From the NCBI GenBank assembly GCA_018241745.1, contig JAFEDG010000149.1, forward strand, positions 1-50,079: a stretch of 50,079 nucleotides of DNA. The letters are read 5' to 3'. Positions 1 through 9,466 of the stretch are shown in pieces; the first letter of the stretch is position 1, and every line of letters starts with the position of its first letter. Position numbers and translations under genes: made by a program. Under the pieces are notes generated by a model. That model saw only the letters and a list, made by a program, of their open reading frames with translations. It had not been told where the DNA came from and searched no databases. This DNA comes from Pseudomonadota bacterium. GTDB lineage: Bacteria > Pseudomonadota > Gammaproteobacteria > Burkholderiales > Casimicrobiaceae.

Positions 1-1629
1 CACCACGATATCTACTCGATCGAGGATCTCGCGCAGCTGATCCACGACCTCAAGAATTCGAATCCCGCCGCATCGATCTCCGTGAAGCTGGTCTCCGAGG
101 TGGGCGTCGGCACCGTGGCCGCCGGCGTGGCGAAGGCCAAGGCCGACCACGTGACGATCGCGGGCCACGACGGCGGTACCGGCGCGTCGCCGGTGTCGTC
201 GATCAAGCACGCGGGCACGCCGTGGGAGCTGGGCCTCGCGGAGACGCAGCAGACGCTGGTCCTCAACCGGCTGCGCGGTCGCATCGTCGTGCAGGTCGAC
301 GGCCAGATGAAGACGGGGCGCGACGTCGCGATCGGCGCGCTGCTCGGCGCGGACGAATTCGGCTTCGCCACCGCGCCGCTCGTCGTCGAAGGCTGCATCA
401 TGATGCGCAAGTGCCACCTGAACACGTGTCCGGTCGGCGTGGCGACGCAGGACCCGGTGCTGCGGCGCAAGTTCGACGGCAAGCCGGAGCACGTCGTCAA
501 CTACTTCTTCTTCGTCGCCGAGGAACTGCGCGCGATCATGGCGGAGCTGGGCTTCCGCAAGCTCGACGACATGATCGGCCGTGCGGACCTGCTCGACATG
601 AAGGCGGGCATCGACCACTGGAAGGCGCGCGGGCTCGACTTCTCGCGCGTGTTCCACCAGCCGGCGATGCCGGCCGACGTCGCGCGCCGTCACGCGGAGT
701 CGCAGGACCACGGGCTCGCGCGCGCGCTCGACCACGAGCTGATCCAGGCGGCGCTGCCGGCACTGGAGCACAGGACGCCGGTGCGCATCGAGCGGCGCAT
801 CCGCAATGCGCATCGCTCGGTCGGCGCCATGCTGTCGGGCCGCGTCGCGCGCGAGTTCGGCCACGAGGGCCTGCCCGACGATACGATCCACGTCGCATTC
901 AACGGCATCGCCGGCCAGAGCTTCGGCGCATTCCTCGCGCGCGGCGTGACGTTCGAGCTGCAGGGCGCGTCCAACGACTACGTCGGCAAGGGGCTGTCCG
1001 GGGGGCGCATCGTCGTATACCCGGACCCGGAATGCCCGGCCAGGCCGGAGGACAACATCGTCATCGGCAATACGGTGATGTACGGCGCGATCGAGGGCGA
1101 GGCGTTCTTCCGTGGCGTGGCCGGCGAGCGCTTCGCCGTCCGCAATTCGGGGGCGACCGCGGTGGTCGAAGGCACGGGCGACCACGGCTGCGAGTACATG
1201 ACCGGCGGCACGGTCGTCGTGCTCGGCGTGACGGGCCGCAACTTCGCCGCGGGCATGAGCGGCGGCATCGCCTACGTCTACGATGCCGACGGCACGTTCG
1301 CCGCGCGCTGCAACACCGCGATGGTGCGGCTCGAGAAGGTGCTGACCGCGGAAGCGCAGCAACGCGAGGAGGATGCGCTCGCGGCCACCGGCAAGGCGCG
1401 GCTCCTGCATGCGGGCCGCCACGACGACGCGCACCTGCGCGAGCTCGTCGAGAAGCATCTCAAGTACACGGGTTCGACGCTGGCGCTCGCGCTGCTCGAC
1501 GATTGGGACGCGGCGCGCGAGCGCTTCGTCAAGGTGTTCCCCACCGAGTACGCGCGCGCGCTGACCGAGATGCACGCGGCGCGCCCGGGGGGGGACAAGG
1601 CGGTCGCGCGCGCGCGCGCGGCGGCCTGA
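1..1629 (+). CDS. gltB: Glutamate synthase large subunit, C-terminal part (5' truncated)
   Basis: Partial gene: the reading frame is open from base 1 ([19 protein letters not shown]...) and ends in TGA at 1627-1629, so about 542 residues of a protein usually near 1500 are present. With GltD it makes two glutamates from glutamine and 2-oxoglutarate using NADPH. Visible are the end of the FMN/synthase barrel, including [10 protein letters not shown] and the 3Fe-4S region with the closely spaced cysteines of [11 protein letters not shown], and then the C-terminal beta-helix domain with repeated glycine-rich turns ([27 protein letters not shown]). The 3' end carries a G8 tract and a CG-dinucleotide run just before the stop; these encode a basic, low-complexity tail. 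gltD follows after 16 nt, so the two are an operon. Confidence 0.97.
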   Translation, partial: HHDIYSIEDLAQLIHDLKNSNPAASISVKLVSEVGVGTVAAGVAKAKADHVTIAGHDGGTGASPVSSIKHAGTPWELGLAETQQTLVLNRLRGRIVVQVDGQMKTGRDVAIGALLGADEFGFATAPLVVEGCIMMRKCHLNTCPVGVATQDPVLRRKFDGKPEHVVNYFFFVAEELRAIMAELGFRKLDDMIGRADLLDMKAGIDHWKARGLDFSRVFHQPAMPADVARRHAESQDHGLARALDHELIQAALPALEHRTPVRIERRIRNAHRSVGAMLSGRVAREFGHEGLPDDTIHVAFNGIAGQSFGAFLARGVTFELQGASNDYVGKGLSGGRIVVYPDPECPARPEDNIVIGNTVMYGAIEGEAFFRGVAGERFAVRNSGATAVVEGTGDHGCEYMTGGTVVVLGVTGRNFAAGMSGGIAYVYDADGTFAARCNTAMVRLEKVLTAEAQQREEDALAATGKARLLHAGRHDDAHLRELVEKHLKYTGSTLALALLDDWDAARERFVKVFPTEYARALTEMHAARPGGDKAVARARAAA

Positions 1630-1645
1630 CGGGACGCACGACGCT

Positions 1646-3079
1646 ATGGGCAAGGTCACCGGTTTCCTCGAGCTCGAACGCATCCGCGAAGTCGCGGAGC
1701 CCGTACCCGAGCGCCTGAAGCACTACCGCGAGTTCGTCGCCACGCTGCACCCCGACGAGGCGTCGAAGCAGGGCGCGCGCTGCATGGATTGCGGCATCCC
1801 GTTCTGCCAGACCGGCTGCCCGGTCAACAACATCATCCCGGACTGGAACGACCTCGTTTATCGCCAGCAGTGGAAGGTCGCGCTCACCACGCTGCATTCG
1901 ACGAACAACTTCCCCGAGTTCACCGGCCGCGTGTGCCCGGCGCCGTGCGAGGCCGCGTGTACGCTCAACATCAACAACGACCCCGTCGGCATCAAGTCGA
2001 TCGAGCACTTCATCATCGACAAGGGCTTCGACGAAGGGTGGGTCGTGCCGCAGCCCGCGGCGGCGCGCACCGGCAAGCGCGTCGCGGTCGTGGGCTCCGG
2101 ACCGGCGGGCATGGCGTGCGCGCAGCAGCTCGCGCGTGCGGGCCACGACGTCGTGCTGTTCGAGAAGGCGGATCGCATCGGGGGGCTGTTGCGCTACGGC
2201 ATCCCCGATTTCAAGCTCGAGAAGCACCTGATCGACCGCCGGATGGCGCAGATGTCCGCGGAGGGCGTCGAGTTCCGGCCCAACAGCCACGTCGGCGTCG
2301 ACATCCCGTCCGCGCAGCTGCTGGCCGAGTTCGACGCGGTCGCGCTGACCGGCGGCGCCGAGCAGCCCCGCGACCTCAACGTGCCCGGGCGCGACCTCGC
2401 GGGCGTTCACTTCGCGATGGAGTTCCTGCCGCAGCAGAACCAGGTCGTCGCGGGCGACCGCGTCGACGGCCAGATCCTCGCGTCCGGCAAGCGCGTGGTG
2501 GTCATCGGCGGCGGCGACACCGGGTCCGACTGCGTCGGCACGTCCAATCGCCAGGGCGCGCTGTCGATCACGCAGTTCGAGCTGCTGCCGCAGCCGCCCG
2601 CGCACGAGAACAAGGCGCTGACCTGGCCCAACTGGCCGATCAAGCTGCGCACGTCGTCGTCGCACGAGGAAGGCTGCGACCGCGATTGGGCGGTGACGAC
2701 CAAGCGCTTCGAGGGTCGCGACGGCCGCGTCGAGAAGCTCATCGCCGCGCGTACCGAGTGGGTGCGCGACGCCGACGGCCGGATGAAGATGACCGAGGTT
2801 CCCGGCTCCGAATTCGAGATTCCCGCGGACCTCGTGCTGTTCGCGATGGGCTTCACCGGCCCGCGCAGCGCCATGCTCGAGGCCTTCGGCGTCGATCGCG
2901 ACGTGCGCACCAATGTCGCCGCCAACGCGGACGACTACCGGACGTCGGTGCCCAAGGTCTTCGCGGCCGGCGACATGCGGCGCGGCCAGTCGCTCGTCGT
3001 CTGGGCGATCCGCGAAGGCCGGCAATGCGCCCGCTCGATCGACGAGTTCCTGATGGGATCGAGCGAGCTGCCGCGCTGA
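1646..3079 (+). CDS. gltD: Glutamate synthase small subunit (NADPH-dependent)
   Basis: 477-residue beta subunit of glutamate synthase, which takes electrons from NADPH and passes them by FAD and Fe-S clusters to GltB. Cys46, Cys49, Cys54 and Cys58 ([13 protein letters not shown]) and Cys97, Cys101 and Cys105 are the N-terminal iron-sulfur ligands of this family. GSGPAG at 150-155 is the FAD dinucleotide fold, and GGGDTGSD near 290 is the NADPH fold. Length is normal. The ATG at 1646 gives MGKVTGFLE, the usual N-terminus of the family; the ribosome-binding site is weak, consistent with coupling to gltB 16 nt upstream. Confidence 0.97.
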   Translation: MGKVTGFLELERIREVAEPVPERLKHYREFVATLHPDEASKQGARCMDCGIPFCQTGCPVNNIIPDWNDLVYRQQWKVALTTLHSTNNFPEFTGRVCPAPCEAACTLNINNDPVGIKSIEHFIIDKGFDEGWVVPQPAAARTGKRVAVVGSGPAGMACAQQLARAGHDVVLFEKADRIGGLLRYGIPDFKLEKHLIDRRMAQMSAEGVEFRPNSHVGVDIPSAQLLAEFDAVALTGGAEQPRDLNVPGRDLAGVHFAMEFLPQQNQVVAGDRVDGQILASGKRVVVIGGGDTGSDCVGTSNRQGALSITQFELLPQPPAHENKALTWPNWPIKLRTSSSHEEGCDRDWAVTTKRFEGRDGRVEKLIAARTEWVRDADGRMKMTEVPGSEFEIPADLVLFAMGFTGPRSAMLEAFGVDRDVRTNVAANADDYRTSVPKVFAAGDMRRGQSLVVWAIREGRQCARSIDEFLMGSSELPR

Positions 3080-3112
3080 TCCGCGTCGAATCCCGTCCAC
3101 CCGCCGCCCTTG

Positions 3113-3118
3113 TAAAAT
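3113..3118 (+). promoter_or_regulatory. -10-like box just upstream of the Kdo hydroxylase gene
   Basis: TAAAAT matches TATAAT at five of six positions and lies directly on the first possible ATG (3117). No good -35 is visible. If this is the -10, transcription would start near 3125, which favours ATG 3126 as a leaderless start over ATG 3117. Inferred from sequence only. Confidence 0.35.
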
Positions 3119-4001
3119 GACGGCCATGGACAGCGTCGTGCGCCTTCCCGTCGATACGTGGTCACCCGCGCTGGATGCCGACGCCACCGCTGCCTATGCG
3201 CGCGCGCTGGAAGGCGGCGCGGTGCTGGAGCTCCCGCAGCTGCCGTTCGTGCTGGCGGCGGGCGAGCAGCGCTTCCTGGACCCGCGCTGGTCGGACGGCC
3301 ATGCGAAGAACATCAGCCTCGAAGGCAGCCGCATCAAGGGCGCCCGCGGCACGCCTGACGAGCTGGCCGCGCTGGCGGCGATGATCGGGCGCTTCGCGGC
3401 GGACGCGAAAGCGCTGGTGTCGGCACTGCTGCCGCGCTATGCGCCCTACGTCGCGCAGGCACGCACGAGCTTCCGCCCGCAGCCCGCGACCGGGCGTCCC
3501 GTCTCGTGGCGCAAGGACGACGCGCGGCTGCACGTCGACGCGTTCCCCTCGCGGCCCAACCGCGGCGAGCGCATCCTGCGCGTGTTCAGCAACGTCAATC
3601 CGCACGGGCAGCCGCGCGTGTGGCGCGTCGGCGAACCGTTCGAGGCGATGGCCGCGCGCTTCCTGCCGAAGATCCGCCGCATGCGCCCCGGCGAAGCTGC
3701 GTTGCTGCGCGCACTGTTCGTCACGAAGTCGCCGCGCAGCGAGTACGACCACCTGATGCTCCGCCTGCACGACGAGGCGAAGGCGGACCTCGAGTACCAG
3801 CGCAACTCGCCGCAGGCCGAGGTGCGCTTCACGCCCGGTACGACGTGGATCTGCTATTCGGACCAGGTGATGCACGCCGCGATGGGCGGCCAGTACATGC
3901 TCGAGCAGACGATCCACCTGCCGCTCACCGCGCTGTACGACCGCGCGAGCGCGCCGCTTGCGATCCTGGAGCGGCTGACGGGCCGCGCGCTCGCCGCCTG
4001 A
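3117..4001 (+). CDS. kdoO: Kdo hydroxylase, Fe(II)/2-oxoglutarate dioxygenase (KdoO family)
   Basis: 294 residues matching the Kdo-hydroxylase family described from Burkholderia and Yersinia, which 3-hydroxylates the outer Kdo sugar of the lipopolysaccharide inner core, converting Kdo to Ko. The segment [11 protein letters not shown] provides the HxD iron ligands (His139, Asp141), followed by [13 protein letters not shown] and [10 protein letters not shown]. Near the C-terminus, [13 protein letters not shown] supplies the distal His (His253). No signal peptide, as expected for a cytoplasmic/inner-membrane-face enzyme. Two starts are possible, 3117 and 3126; the -10-like box overlapping 3117 favours 3126. 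It sits between gltD and hemE with no functional link to either. Family identity is strong, substrate is inferred from family. Confidence 0.88.
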   Translation: MTAMDSVVRLPVDTWSPALDADATAAYARALEGGAVLELPQLPFVLAAGEQRFLDPRWSDGHAKNISLEGSRIKGARGTPDELAALAAMIGRFAADAKALVSALLPRYAPYVAQARTSFRPQPATGRPVSWRKDDARLHVDAFPSRPNRGERILRVFSNVNPHGQPRVWRVGEPFEAMAARFLPKIRRMRPGEAALLRALFVTKSPRSEYDHLMLRLHDEAKADLEYQRNSPQAEVRFTPGTTWICYSDQVMHAAMGGQYMLEQTIHLPLTALYDRASAPLAILERLTGRALAA

Positions 4002-4059
4002 CGCGAGGCGCGCGCCCAGCGTGGCCGGCGCCGTTCCCCACTGTCCCTTGCCGAACCCG

Positions 4060-5100
4060 ATGATTCCGCCGCTCGCCAACGACACTTTCCTGCGCGCACT
4101 GCGTCGCGAGCCTGTGCCGCACGTCCCCGTGTGGCTGATGCGCCAGGCCGGCCGCTACCTGCCGGAGTACAACGTGGTGCGCCGCAAGGCCGGCAGCTTC
4201 ATGGGACTGGCGACGTCGCCGTCGCTCGCGGCCGAAGTGACGCTGCAGCCGCTTGCGCGCTATCCGCTCGACGCGGCGATCCTGTTCTCCGACATCCTGA
4301 CGGTGCCGGATGCGATGGGCCTCGGCCTTACGTTCGCGGAAGGCGAGGGACCGCGGTTCGCGCGCACGGTGTCCAGCGACGCCGACGTCGCCAGGCTGGC
4401 GGTCCCGCCGATGGACGCGCTGCGCTACGTCTTCGACGCGTGCGCGGAGATCAAGCGCGGGCTGCACGGGCGCGTGCCGTTGATCGGCTTTGCGGGCAGC
4501 CCGTTCACGCTCGCGTGCTACATGATCGAGGGGCGCGGCGGCAGCGACTTCGCGACGGTGCGGCGGATGGCCGCCGCGCGGCCGGACCTGCTCGCCCGCA
4601 TCGTCGACGTCAACGCGCGCGCGGTGTCCGCGTATCTTGCCGGGCAGGTCGCGGCGGGTGTCGACGCGGTCATGCTGTTCGACACATGGGGCGGCCTGTT
4701 GCCGTGGGAAGCGTACGCGCGCTTCTCGCTCGCCCCGATGCGCGCGATCCTGTCGACGTTGCCGCCGGCGCTGCCGACGATTGCGTTCACCAAGGGTGGC
4801 GCGCAATGGCTGGATGCGCTGGCTGGCTGCGGCGCGTCGTGCATCGGCCTCGACTGGACGGCAGACCTCGCCGCAGCGCGCGCGCGCGTCGGCGACCGCG
4901 TCGCGCTGCAGGGCAACCTCGATCCGCTCGTGCTCACGACCGATGACCGCACGGTCGAGACGGCGGTCCGCGCGACGCTTGCCGCGGCGGGCCCCGCGCC
5001 CGGCTACGTCTTCAACCTCGGGCATGGCATCGTGCCGGACACGTCGCCGGAGCTCGTCGACGTGCTCGTGCGCACGGTGCACGCGGCGTCCGCGCGCTGA
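4060..5100 (+). CDS. hemE: Uroporphyrinogen III decarboxylase
   Basis: 346 residues. It removes four carboxyl groups from uroporphyrinogen III to give coproporphyrinogen III in haem synthesis, in the cytoplasm. The signature [13 protein letters not shown] begins near residue 25, [13 protein letters not shown] holds the substrate-binding Asp region, and [27 protein letters not shown] and [14 protein letters not shown] are typical HemE blocks. The frame is open upstream to a GTG at 4021, but ATG 4060 gives the usual N-terminus ([14 protein letters not shown]) and family length, so it was chosen. priA follows 378 nt downstream; hemE-priA adjacency is common in Burkholderiales. Confidence 0.96.
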   Translation: MIPPLANDTFLRALRREPVPHVPVWLMRQAGRYLPEYNVVRRKAGSFMGLATSPSLAAEVTLQPLARYPLDAAILFSDILTVPDAMGLGLTFAEGEGPRFARTVSSDADVARLAVPPMDALRYVFDACAEIKRGLHGRVPLIGFAGSPFTLACYMIEGRGGSDFATVRRMAAARPDLLARIVDVNARAVSAYLAGQVAAGVDAVMLFDTWGGLLPWEAYARFSLAPMRAILSTLPPALPTIAFTKGGAQWLDALAGCGASCIGLDWTADLAAARARVGDRVALQGNLDPLVLTTDDRTVETAVRATLAAAGPAPGYVFNLGHGIVPDTSPELVDVLVRTVHAASAR

Positions 5101-5104
5101 CACG

Positions 5105-5136
5105 CCGCAAACCCGCGCCAGTGCTGGGGTTTGGCG
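5105..5136 (+). terminator. Hairpin after hemE, possible weak terminator
   Basis: CCGCAAACCC pairs with GGGTTTGGCGG, allowing one bulged base, with a loop of about 12 nt. It starts five bases after the hemE stop codon. There is no T-run after it, so factor-independent termination is doubtful. Confidence 0.35.
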
Positions 5137-5247
5137 GGGTTGACAAACGCAGAAACTTGGGGTGCGGACGTCACTTATGCACATGAGCGGCGCCTGTGCA
5201 CGCGACGCGCGCCCGCGGCGGGGCTCACTGGGACGGCATCTGCAAGT

Positions 5248-5263
5248 GCTTGAAATGTCAAGC
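5248..5263. repeat. Short perfect inverted repeat upstream of priA
   Basis: GCTTGA-AATG-TCAAGC is a perfect 6-bp inverted repeat with a 4-nt spacer in an otherwise unassigned interval. It could be a small operator; no regulator can be named. Confidence 0.3.
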
Positions 5264-5351
5264 GCAAATTCACCGCATCCGCGGGGCTACGCGTACGCCC
5301 GGCATGCCGCTCGCATGGGCAGCCCGCGCCCGGTGTACTTTACGCACAAAG

Positions 5352-5360
5352 TTATCCACA
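5352..5360 (+). promoter_or_regulatory. DnaA-box consensus upstream of priA
   Basis: TTATCCACA matches the classical strong DnaA box exactly. It lies about 120 bp before the priA start codon. CCACA and TGTGG form a short inverted repeat over 5356-5371. Only one perfect box was seen here, so this is not an origin; a DnaA-responsive promoter for a replication-restart gene is possible, and so is chance. Confidence 0.4.
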
Positions 5361-5478
5361 ACCCGCTGTGGGTGGATTGCGTGTTCCCCGAGAAAAGAAC
5401 GACTTGGGTCACGCGCCTGCCAATCGCGGTGAGGATTTCGAACACTACAACTGCGCCACGCGCCGTGCGCGGGTCGCG

Positions 5479-7680
5479 ATGAGCGTCGCGCGGATCGCGG
5501 TCGCGGGATCCGTGCTGCCGGCACTCGATTACTGGGTGCCGTCGAACCTCGACGTGCGTGCGGGGCACGTCGTGCGCCTGCCGCTCGGCACACGGCGGGC
5601 CGTCGGTGTCGTCGTCGAGTGCGACGTGCCGCCGACGCTCTCCCGCGACAAGCTGCGCACGATCGACGCCGTCGCCGACGATCTCGTGGTGCCGGGCGAG
5701 CTGCTCGACGTCGTGCGCTTCGTCGCCGACTACTACCAGGAGCCGCTCGGCGCGGTGATCGGCCATGCGCTGCCGCCGTCGGCGGCCGGGCCGTCGCGCG
5801 CGGGCACGCGCGCGCCGCTGCGGCACGCATTGCGCCTCAACGCGGCGGGCGTCGCGAGCCTCGCGCCGCTCGTCGCCCGCGCGCCGGCGCGGCGTGCGCT
5901 GTTCGACGCGTTGCAACGCGACGGCGGCATGCCGCCTGCGGAGGCCGCGGCGTTGCGCGGCGTTGCCCGCCGCGCGCTCGCCGAATGGCGCGAGCGTGGA
6001 TGGGTCGACGCGCTCCCGATGCCTGCCACGGACCCTGCGCTTACCGCAGTGCTGCCCACGCTGAACGCCGAGCAGGCGGCTGCGCTCGCTGCCATCAGCG
6101 GCACGGCGGGCCGCTATGCGCCGTGGCTGCTGCAGGGGATCACCGGCAGCGGGAAGACCGCGGTGTACCTGGCCGCGGCGGCAGCGCGGATGGCCGCCGG
6201 CGGCCAGGTGCTGATGCTGGTCCCGGAAATCAACCTGACGCCGCAGCTCGAGGACGACGTGCGCGCCGCGCTGCCGGACGTCCCCCTCGTCACGTTGCAC
6301 AGCGGGCTCGCGGCGGGTGAGCGACGTGCGCGCTGGCAGGCGGCGGCGAGCGGGGAGGCGCGGCTCGTGCTCGGAACGCGGCTCGCCGTGTTCGCACCGC
6401 TGCCGCGGCTCGCGCTGGTCGTCGTCGACGAGGAGCACGACCCGTCGTACAAGCAGCAGGACGGCGTCCGCTATCACGCGCGCGACGTCGCGGTCTGGCG
6501 CGCACGCGCGCGCGGCGTGCCCGTGGTGCTCGGCAGCGCGACGCCGTCGCTGGAGACCTTCCACCATGCGGAGGCCGGCCGCTACGGCTGGCTGCGGCTG
6601 ACGGCGCGGGCGCGGCCCGGCGCGCAGCCGCCCCGGATCTCGCTCGTGCCCGCGCGCGTCCCCGACGCGCACGAAGGGCTGGTGCCGGCGCTGTGGCACG
6701 CGCTGCGTACGACGGTGGCGGCGGGCGGCCAGGCGCTCGTGTTCGTCAATCGCCGCGGGTTCGCGCCCGCCCTCAAGTGCGGGGCGTGCCAGTGGGAAGC
6801 GCATTGCACGCGCTGCACCGCGCGGCTTACGCTGCACCGCGCGCCGCGCATGCTCTGCTGCCACCACTGCGGTGCGACGGTGCCGGTGCCGGCGCAATGC
6901 CCGGAATGCGGCAACGTGGACCTGATCCCGCGCGGCCACGGGACGCAACGGCTCGAGGCCGCGCTCGAAGGCGCGTTCGGCGCGGGGCGCGTCGTGCGCG
7001 TGGACCGCGACTCGATGCGCGCACGGCGCGCGTTCGCGGACCTTCGCGCTCGCGTCGCCGCCCGCGACGTCGACGTGCTGGTCGGCACCCAGATGCTTGC
7101 CAAGGGCCACGACTTCCCACGCCTCACGCTGGTCGGCGTGCTCGGCGCCGACAACGCGCTGTACAGCGCGGACTTCAGGGCCACCGAGCGGCTCGGCGCA
7201 CTGCTGGCGCAGGTCGCCGGTCGTGCCGGGCGCGCCGCCGAGCGCGGCGACGTCGTCGTGCAGACCGACTTTCCCGAGCATCCGGTCTATCGGAGCCTCG
7301 CGAGCGGCGACTACGACGCGTTCGCACGCGGCCTGCTCGCCGAGCGCGCCGCGGCCGCGTTGCCGCCGTATGCGCACCTCGCGCTGCTGAGCGCGGAAGC
7401 ACATGCGCGTGCGGACGTCGAGGCGTTCCTCGACGAAGCCCACAGGGCGGCGTGCGCCACGCGGGAGGCGCTGGGCCCCGGCGGCGACACGGTCGACATC
7501 GGTTTGCCGGTCAGCGCGCTGATGGCGCGACGCGCCGGGTTCGAGCGCGGGCAGATCGTCATCAGCGCGCGCGACCGCGCGCCGTTGCAGCGGCTGCTGC
7601 GCGCGTGGCGCGCGACGCTGGACACCGCGGCCGCGCGGCGCGTGCGCTGGGCGCTCGACGTGGACCCGGCCGCGTTCTGA
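5479..7680 (+). CDS. priA: Primosomal protein N' (replication restart helicase)
   Basis: 733 residues. PriA is a 3'-5' DNA helicase that recognises stalled forks and reloads the replisome. The N-terminal DNA-binding domain covers roughly residues 1-200; Walker A GITGSGKTAVY is near 220 and the DEEH box (DEEHDPSYKQQDG) near 317. A cysteine-rich zinc-binding insert lies near 434-478 (CGACQWEAHCTRC...CCHHCG...CPECG), followed by helicase motifs RGHGTQRLE, GTQMLAKGHDFP and QVAGRAGRA. The frame extends upstream to 5368, but ATG 5479 gives MSVARIAVAGSVLP, the family N-terminus. The upstream 110 nt have no PriA similarity. The gene ends shortly before the argS promoter. Confidence 0.96.
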   Translation: MSVARIAVAGSVLPALDYWVPSNLDVRAGHVVRLPLGTRRAVGVVVECDVPPTLSRDKLRTIDAVADDLVVPGELLDVVRFVADYYQEPLGAVIGHALPPSAAGPSRAGTRAPLRHALRLNAAGVASLAPLVARAPARRALFDALQRDGGMPPAEAAALRGVARRALAEWRERGWVDALPMPATDPALTAVLPTLNAEQAAALAAISGTAGRYAPWLLQGITGSGKTAVYLAAAAARMAAGGQVLMLVPEINLTPQLEDDVRAALPDVPLVTLHSGLAAGERRARWQAAASGEARLVLGTRLAVFAPLPRLALVVVDEEHDPSYKQQDGVRYHARDVAVWRARARGVPVVLGSATPSLETFHHAEAGRYGWLRLTARARPGAQPPRISLVPARVPDAHEGLVPALWHALRTTVAAGGQALVFVNRRGFAPALKCGACQWEAHCTRCTARLTLHRAPRMLCCHHCGATVPVPAQCPECGNVDLIPRGHGTQRLEAALEGAFGAGRVVRVDRDSMRARRAFADLRARVAARDVDVLVGTQMLAKGHDFPRLTLVGVLGADNALYSADFRATERLGALLAQVAGRAGRAAERGDVVVQTDFPEHPVYRSLASGDYDAFARGLLAERAAAALPPYAHLALLSAEAHARADVEAFLDEAHRAACATREALGPGGDTVDIGLPVSALMARRAGFERGQIVISARDRAPLQRLLRAWRATLDTAAARRVRWALDVDPAAF

Positions 7681-7693
7681 GGGTGGCGCCCGC

Positions 7694-7699
7694 TATAAT
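7694..7699 (+). promoter_or_regulatory. -10 box of a probable argS promoter
   Basis: A perfect TATAAT lies 14 nt after the priA stop in an otherwise GC-rich gap. The expected -35 position inside the priA end is poor. Transcription would start near 7706, giving a leader of about 50 nt before argS. Confidence 0.5.
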
Positions 7700-7758
7700 G
7701 CGCTGCCGCATCCGGTCCTCGTGATCACGAGCCCGCGGCCCTTCACGCCAACCTCGCC

Positions 7759-9426
7759 TTGACCGCCGCAACCACCCCCGCACCCGTCGACCTGCGCGAA
7801 GCGCTGGCCGCCTGGCTCGCGGCCGCCGTCGCCTCTGTCGTGCCCGATGCCACGCCCGCCGACGTCGTGCTCGAGCGTCCGCGCGACGCGACGCACGGGG
7901 ACTACGCGAGCAACGTCGCGATGACGCTCGCGCGCCGCGCGCGACGCAACCCGCGCGAGATCGCGCAAGGCATCGTCGCGGCGCTGCCACCGTCGCCGCT
8001 GGTCGCGCGCGTGGACGTCGCGGGCGCAGGCTTCATCAACCTCGTCGCGTCGCCGGCGGCCCGCCAGCAGGTCATCGCGCGCATTGCCCGTGCCGGTGCG
8101 GCCTACGGCCATCGCGACGTCGGCCACGGCGAGCCGTTCCTCGTCGAATTCGTGTCGGCCAACCCGACCGGTCCGCTGCACGTGGGCCACGGTCGCCAGG
8201 CAGTGCTCGGCGACGCCATCTCGGCGCTGTTCGCGACGCAAGGCTACGCGGTCACGCGCGAGTTCTACTACAACGACGCGGGCGCGCAGATCGACAACCT
8301 CGCGAAGTCGGTCCAGGCACGCGGCCGCGAGGCGCGCGGCGAGACCGTGGAATTCCCGGCCGACGGCTATCGCGGCGATTACATCCGCGAGATCGCGCAG
8401 CGCTACGTCGACGACGGCGGCGATCTCGCGGACCTCGACGCGATCCGCGTGTTCGCCGTGGCGGTGTTGCGCGCGGAGCAGGATCGCGACCTCGCGGCGC
8501 TCGGCGTGCGTTTCGACCGCTTCTACCTCGAGAGCTCGCTTTACACGGAAGGCCGCGTCGAGAAGACGGTGCAGGCGCTGGTCGCGTCCGGCCACACGTA
8601 CGAGAAGGACGGCGCGCTGTGGCTGGCGACGACGCCGTTCGGCGACGACAAGGACCGCGTGATGCGCAAGTCCGACGGCACGTACACGTACTTCGTGCCG
8701 GACGTCGCGTACCACGTGACCAAGTTCGAGCGCGGCTTCCGGCGCGCGCTCAACGTGCAGGGGACGGATCATCATGGCACCACGGCGCGCGTGCGGGCGG
8801 GGCTGCAGGCGCTGGGCGTGGGCATCCCGCCGGGCTATCCCGACTACGTGCTGCACAACATGGTGCTCGTGATGAAGGGCGGCGAGGAAGTGAAGATCAG
8901 CAAGCGCGCCGGCAGCTACGTGACGCTGCGCGACCTGATCGACGAGGCGGGGCGCGACGCGGTGCGCTACTTCCTCGTGTCGCGCAAGGCGGACAGCGAG
9001 TTCACGTTCGACATCGACCTCGCGCGCGCGCAGTCGGACGACAACCCCGTCTACTATGTGCAGTACGCGCACGCGCGGCTGTGCTCGGTGCTGCGGCAGG
9101 CCGCCGCGGCGGGCACGCCGGCGCCGGATGACTGGGGCCAGGTCGACGCGTCGCCGCTGACCGGCCCGCACGAGGAGGCGCTGCTCAAGCGGCTCGACGA
9201 CTGGCCACTGGAACTCGCGGTCGCGGCCCGCGAGTTCGCGCCCCACCGCATCACCGCCTACCTGACCGAACTGGCCCGCGACTTCCACAGTTACTATAAT
9301 GCCGAGCGCTTTCTCGTCGACGACGAGCGCGTGAGGCGCGCGCGGCTCGCACTGTGCCGCGCGGTGGCCGTCGTGCTCGCGGCCGGCCTCGAGCTGCTCG
9401 GCATCGGCGCGCCGGAATCGATGTGA
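7759..9426 (+). CDS. argS: Arginyl-tRNA synthetase
   Basis: 555 residues, class I synthetase that charges tRNA-Arg. [20 protein letters not shown] is the conserved N-terminal region; the HIGH-type motif is HVGHGR at about 141-146 ([12 protein letters not shown]), the KMSK-type motif is KISKR near 379, and the anticodon-binding end has [20 protein letters not shown]. No ATG or GTG occurs in frame between an upstream stop codon at 7696 and the conserved region, so the TTG at 7759 (TTGACCGCC) is the best start although it lacks a clear ribosome-binding site. The order argS-SPOR protein-dsbA-SDR is conserved in Burkholderiales. Confidence 0.95.
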   Translation: MTAATTPAPVDLREALAAWLAAAVASVVPDATPADVVLERPRDATHGDYASNVAMTLARRARRNPREIAQGIVAALPPSPLVARVDVAGAGFINLVASPAARQQVIARIARAGAAYGHRDVGHGEPFLVEFVSANPTGPLHVGHGRQAVLGDAISALFATQGYAVTREFYYNDAGAQIDNLAKSVQARGREARGETVEFPADGYRGDYIREIAQRYVDDGGDLADLDAIRVFAVAVLRAEQDRDLAALGVRFDRFYLESSLYTEGRVEKTVQALVASGHTYEKDGALWLATTPFGDDKDRVMRKSDGTYTYFVPDVAYHVTKFERGFRRALNVQGTDHHGTTARVRAGLQALGVGIPPGYPDYVLHNMVLVMKGGEEVKISKRAGSYVTLRDLIDEAGRDAVRYFLVSRKADSEFTFDIDLARAQSDDNPVYYVQYAHARLCSVLRQAAAAGTPAPDDWGQVDASPLTGPHEEALLKRLDDWPLELAVAAREFAPHRITAYLTELARDFHSYYNAERFLVDDERVRRARLALCRAVAVVLAAGLELLGIGAPESM

Positions 9427-9466
9427 CGCGGACGCCGCCGCGCGCCAACGACACGACGACGACACG

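Larger units (their letters stand above)
5101..5478. other. 378-nt non-coding interval between hemE and priA
   Basis: No convincing gene. An open frame across 5162-5482 has no recognisable domain or ribosome-binding site and was rejected. The interval is less GC-rich than the flanking genes. It holds a hairpin just after hemE (5105-5136), a TTGACA hexamer at 5140-5145 with no good -10 at 17 nt, a 6-bp inverted repeat (5248-5263) and a consensus DnaA box (5352-5360). It probably carries the priA promoter, but I cannot point to a strong -35/-10 pair. Confidence 0.6.

Noticed and set aside
5140..5145. TTGACA as -35 for a priA promoter
   Set aside because: No acceptable -10 lies at 16-18 nt downstream; the hexamer alone is not enough.
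5162..5482. Open frame of 106 codons before priA
   Set aside because: No ribosome-binding site, no domain, and it crosses the priA start and the likely regulatory interval; composition looks non-coding.
5287..7443. 718-codon minus-strand open frame opposite priA
   Set aside because: Arg/His/Ala-rich translation typical of the antisense frame of a GC-rich gene; priA in the other strand has all family motifs.
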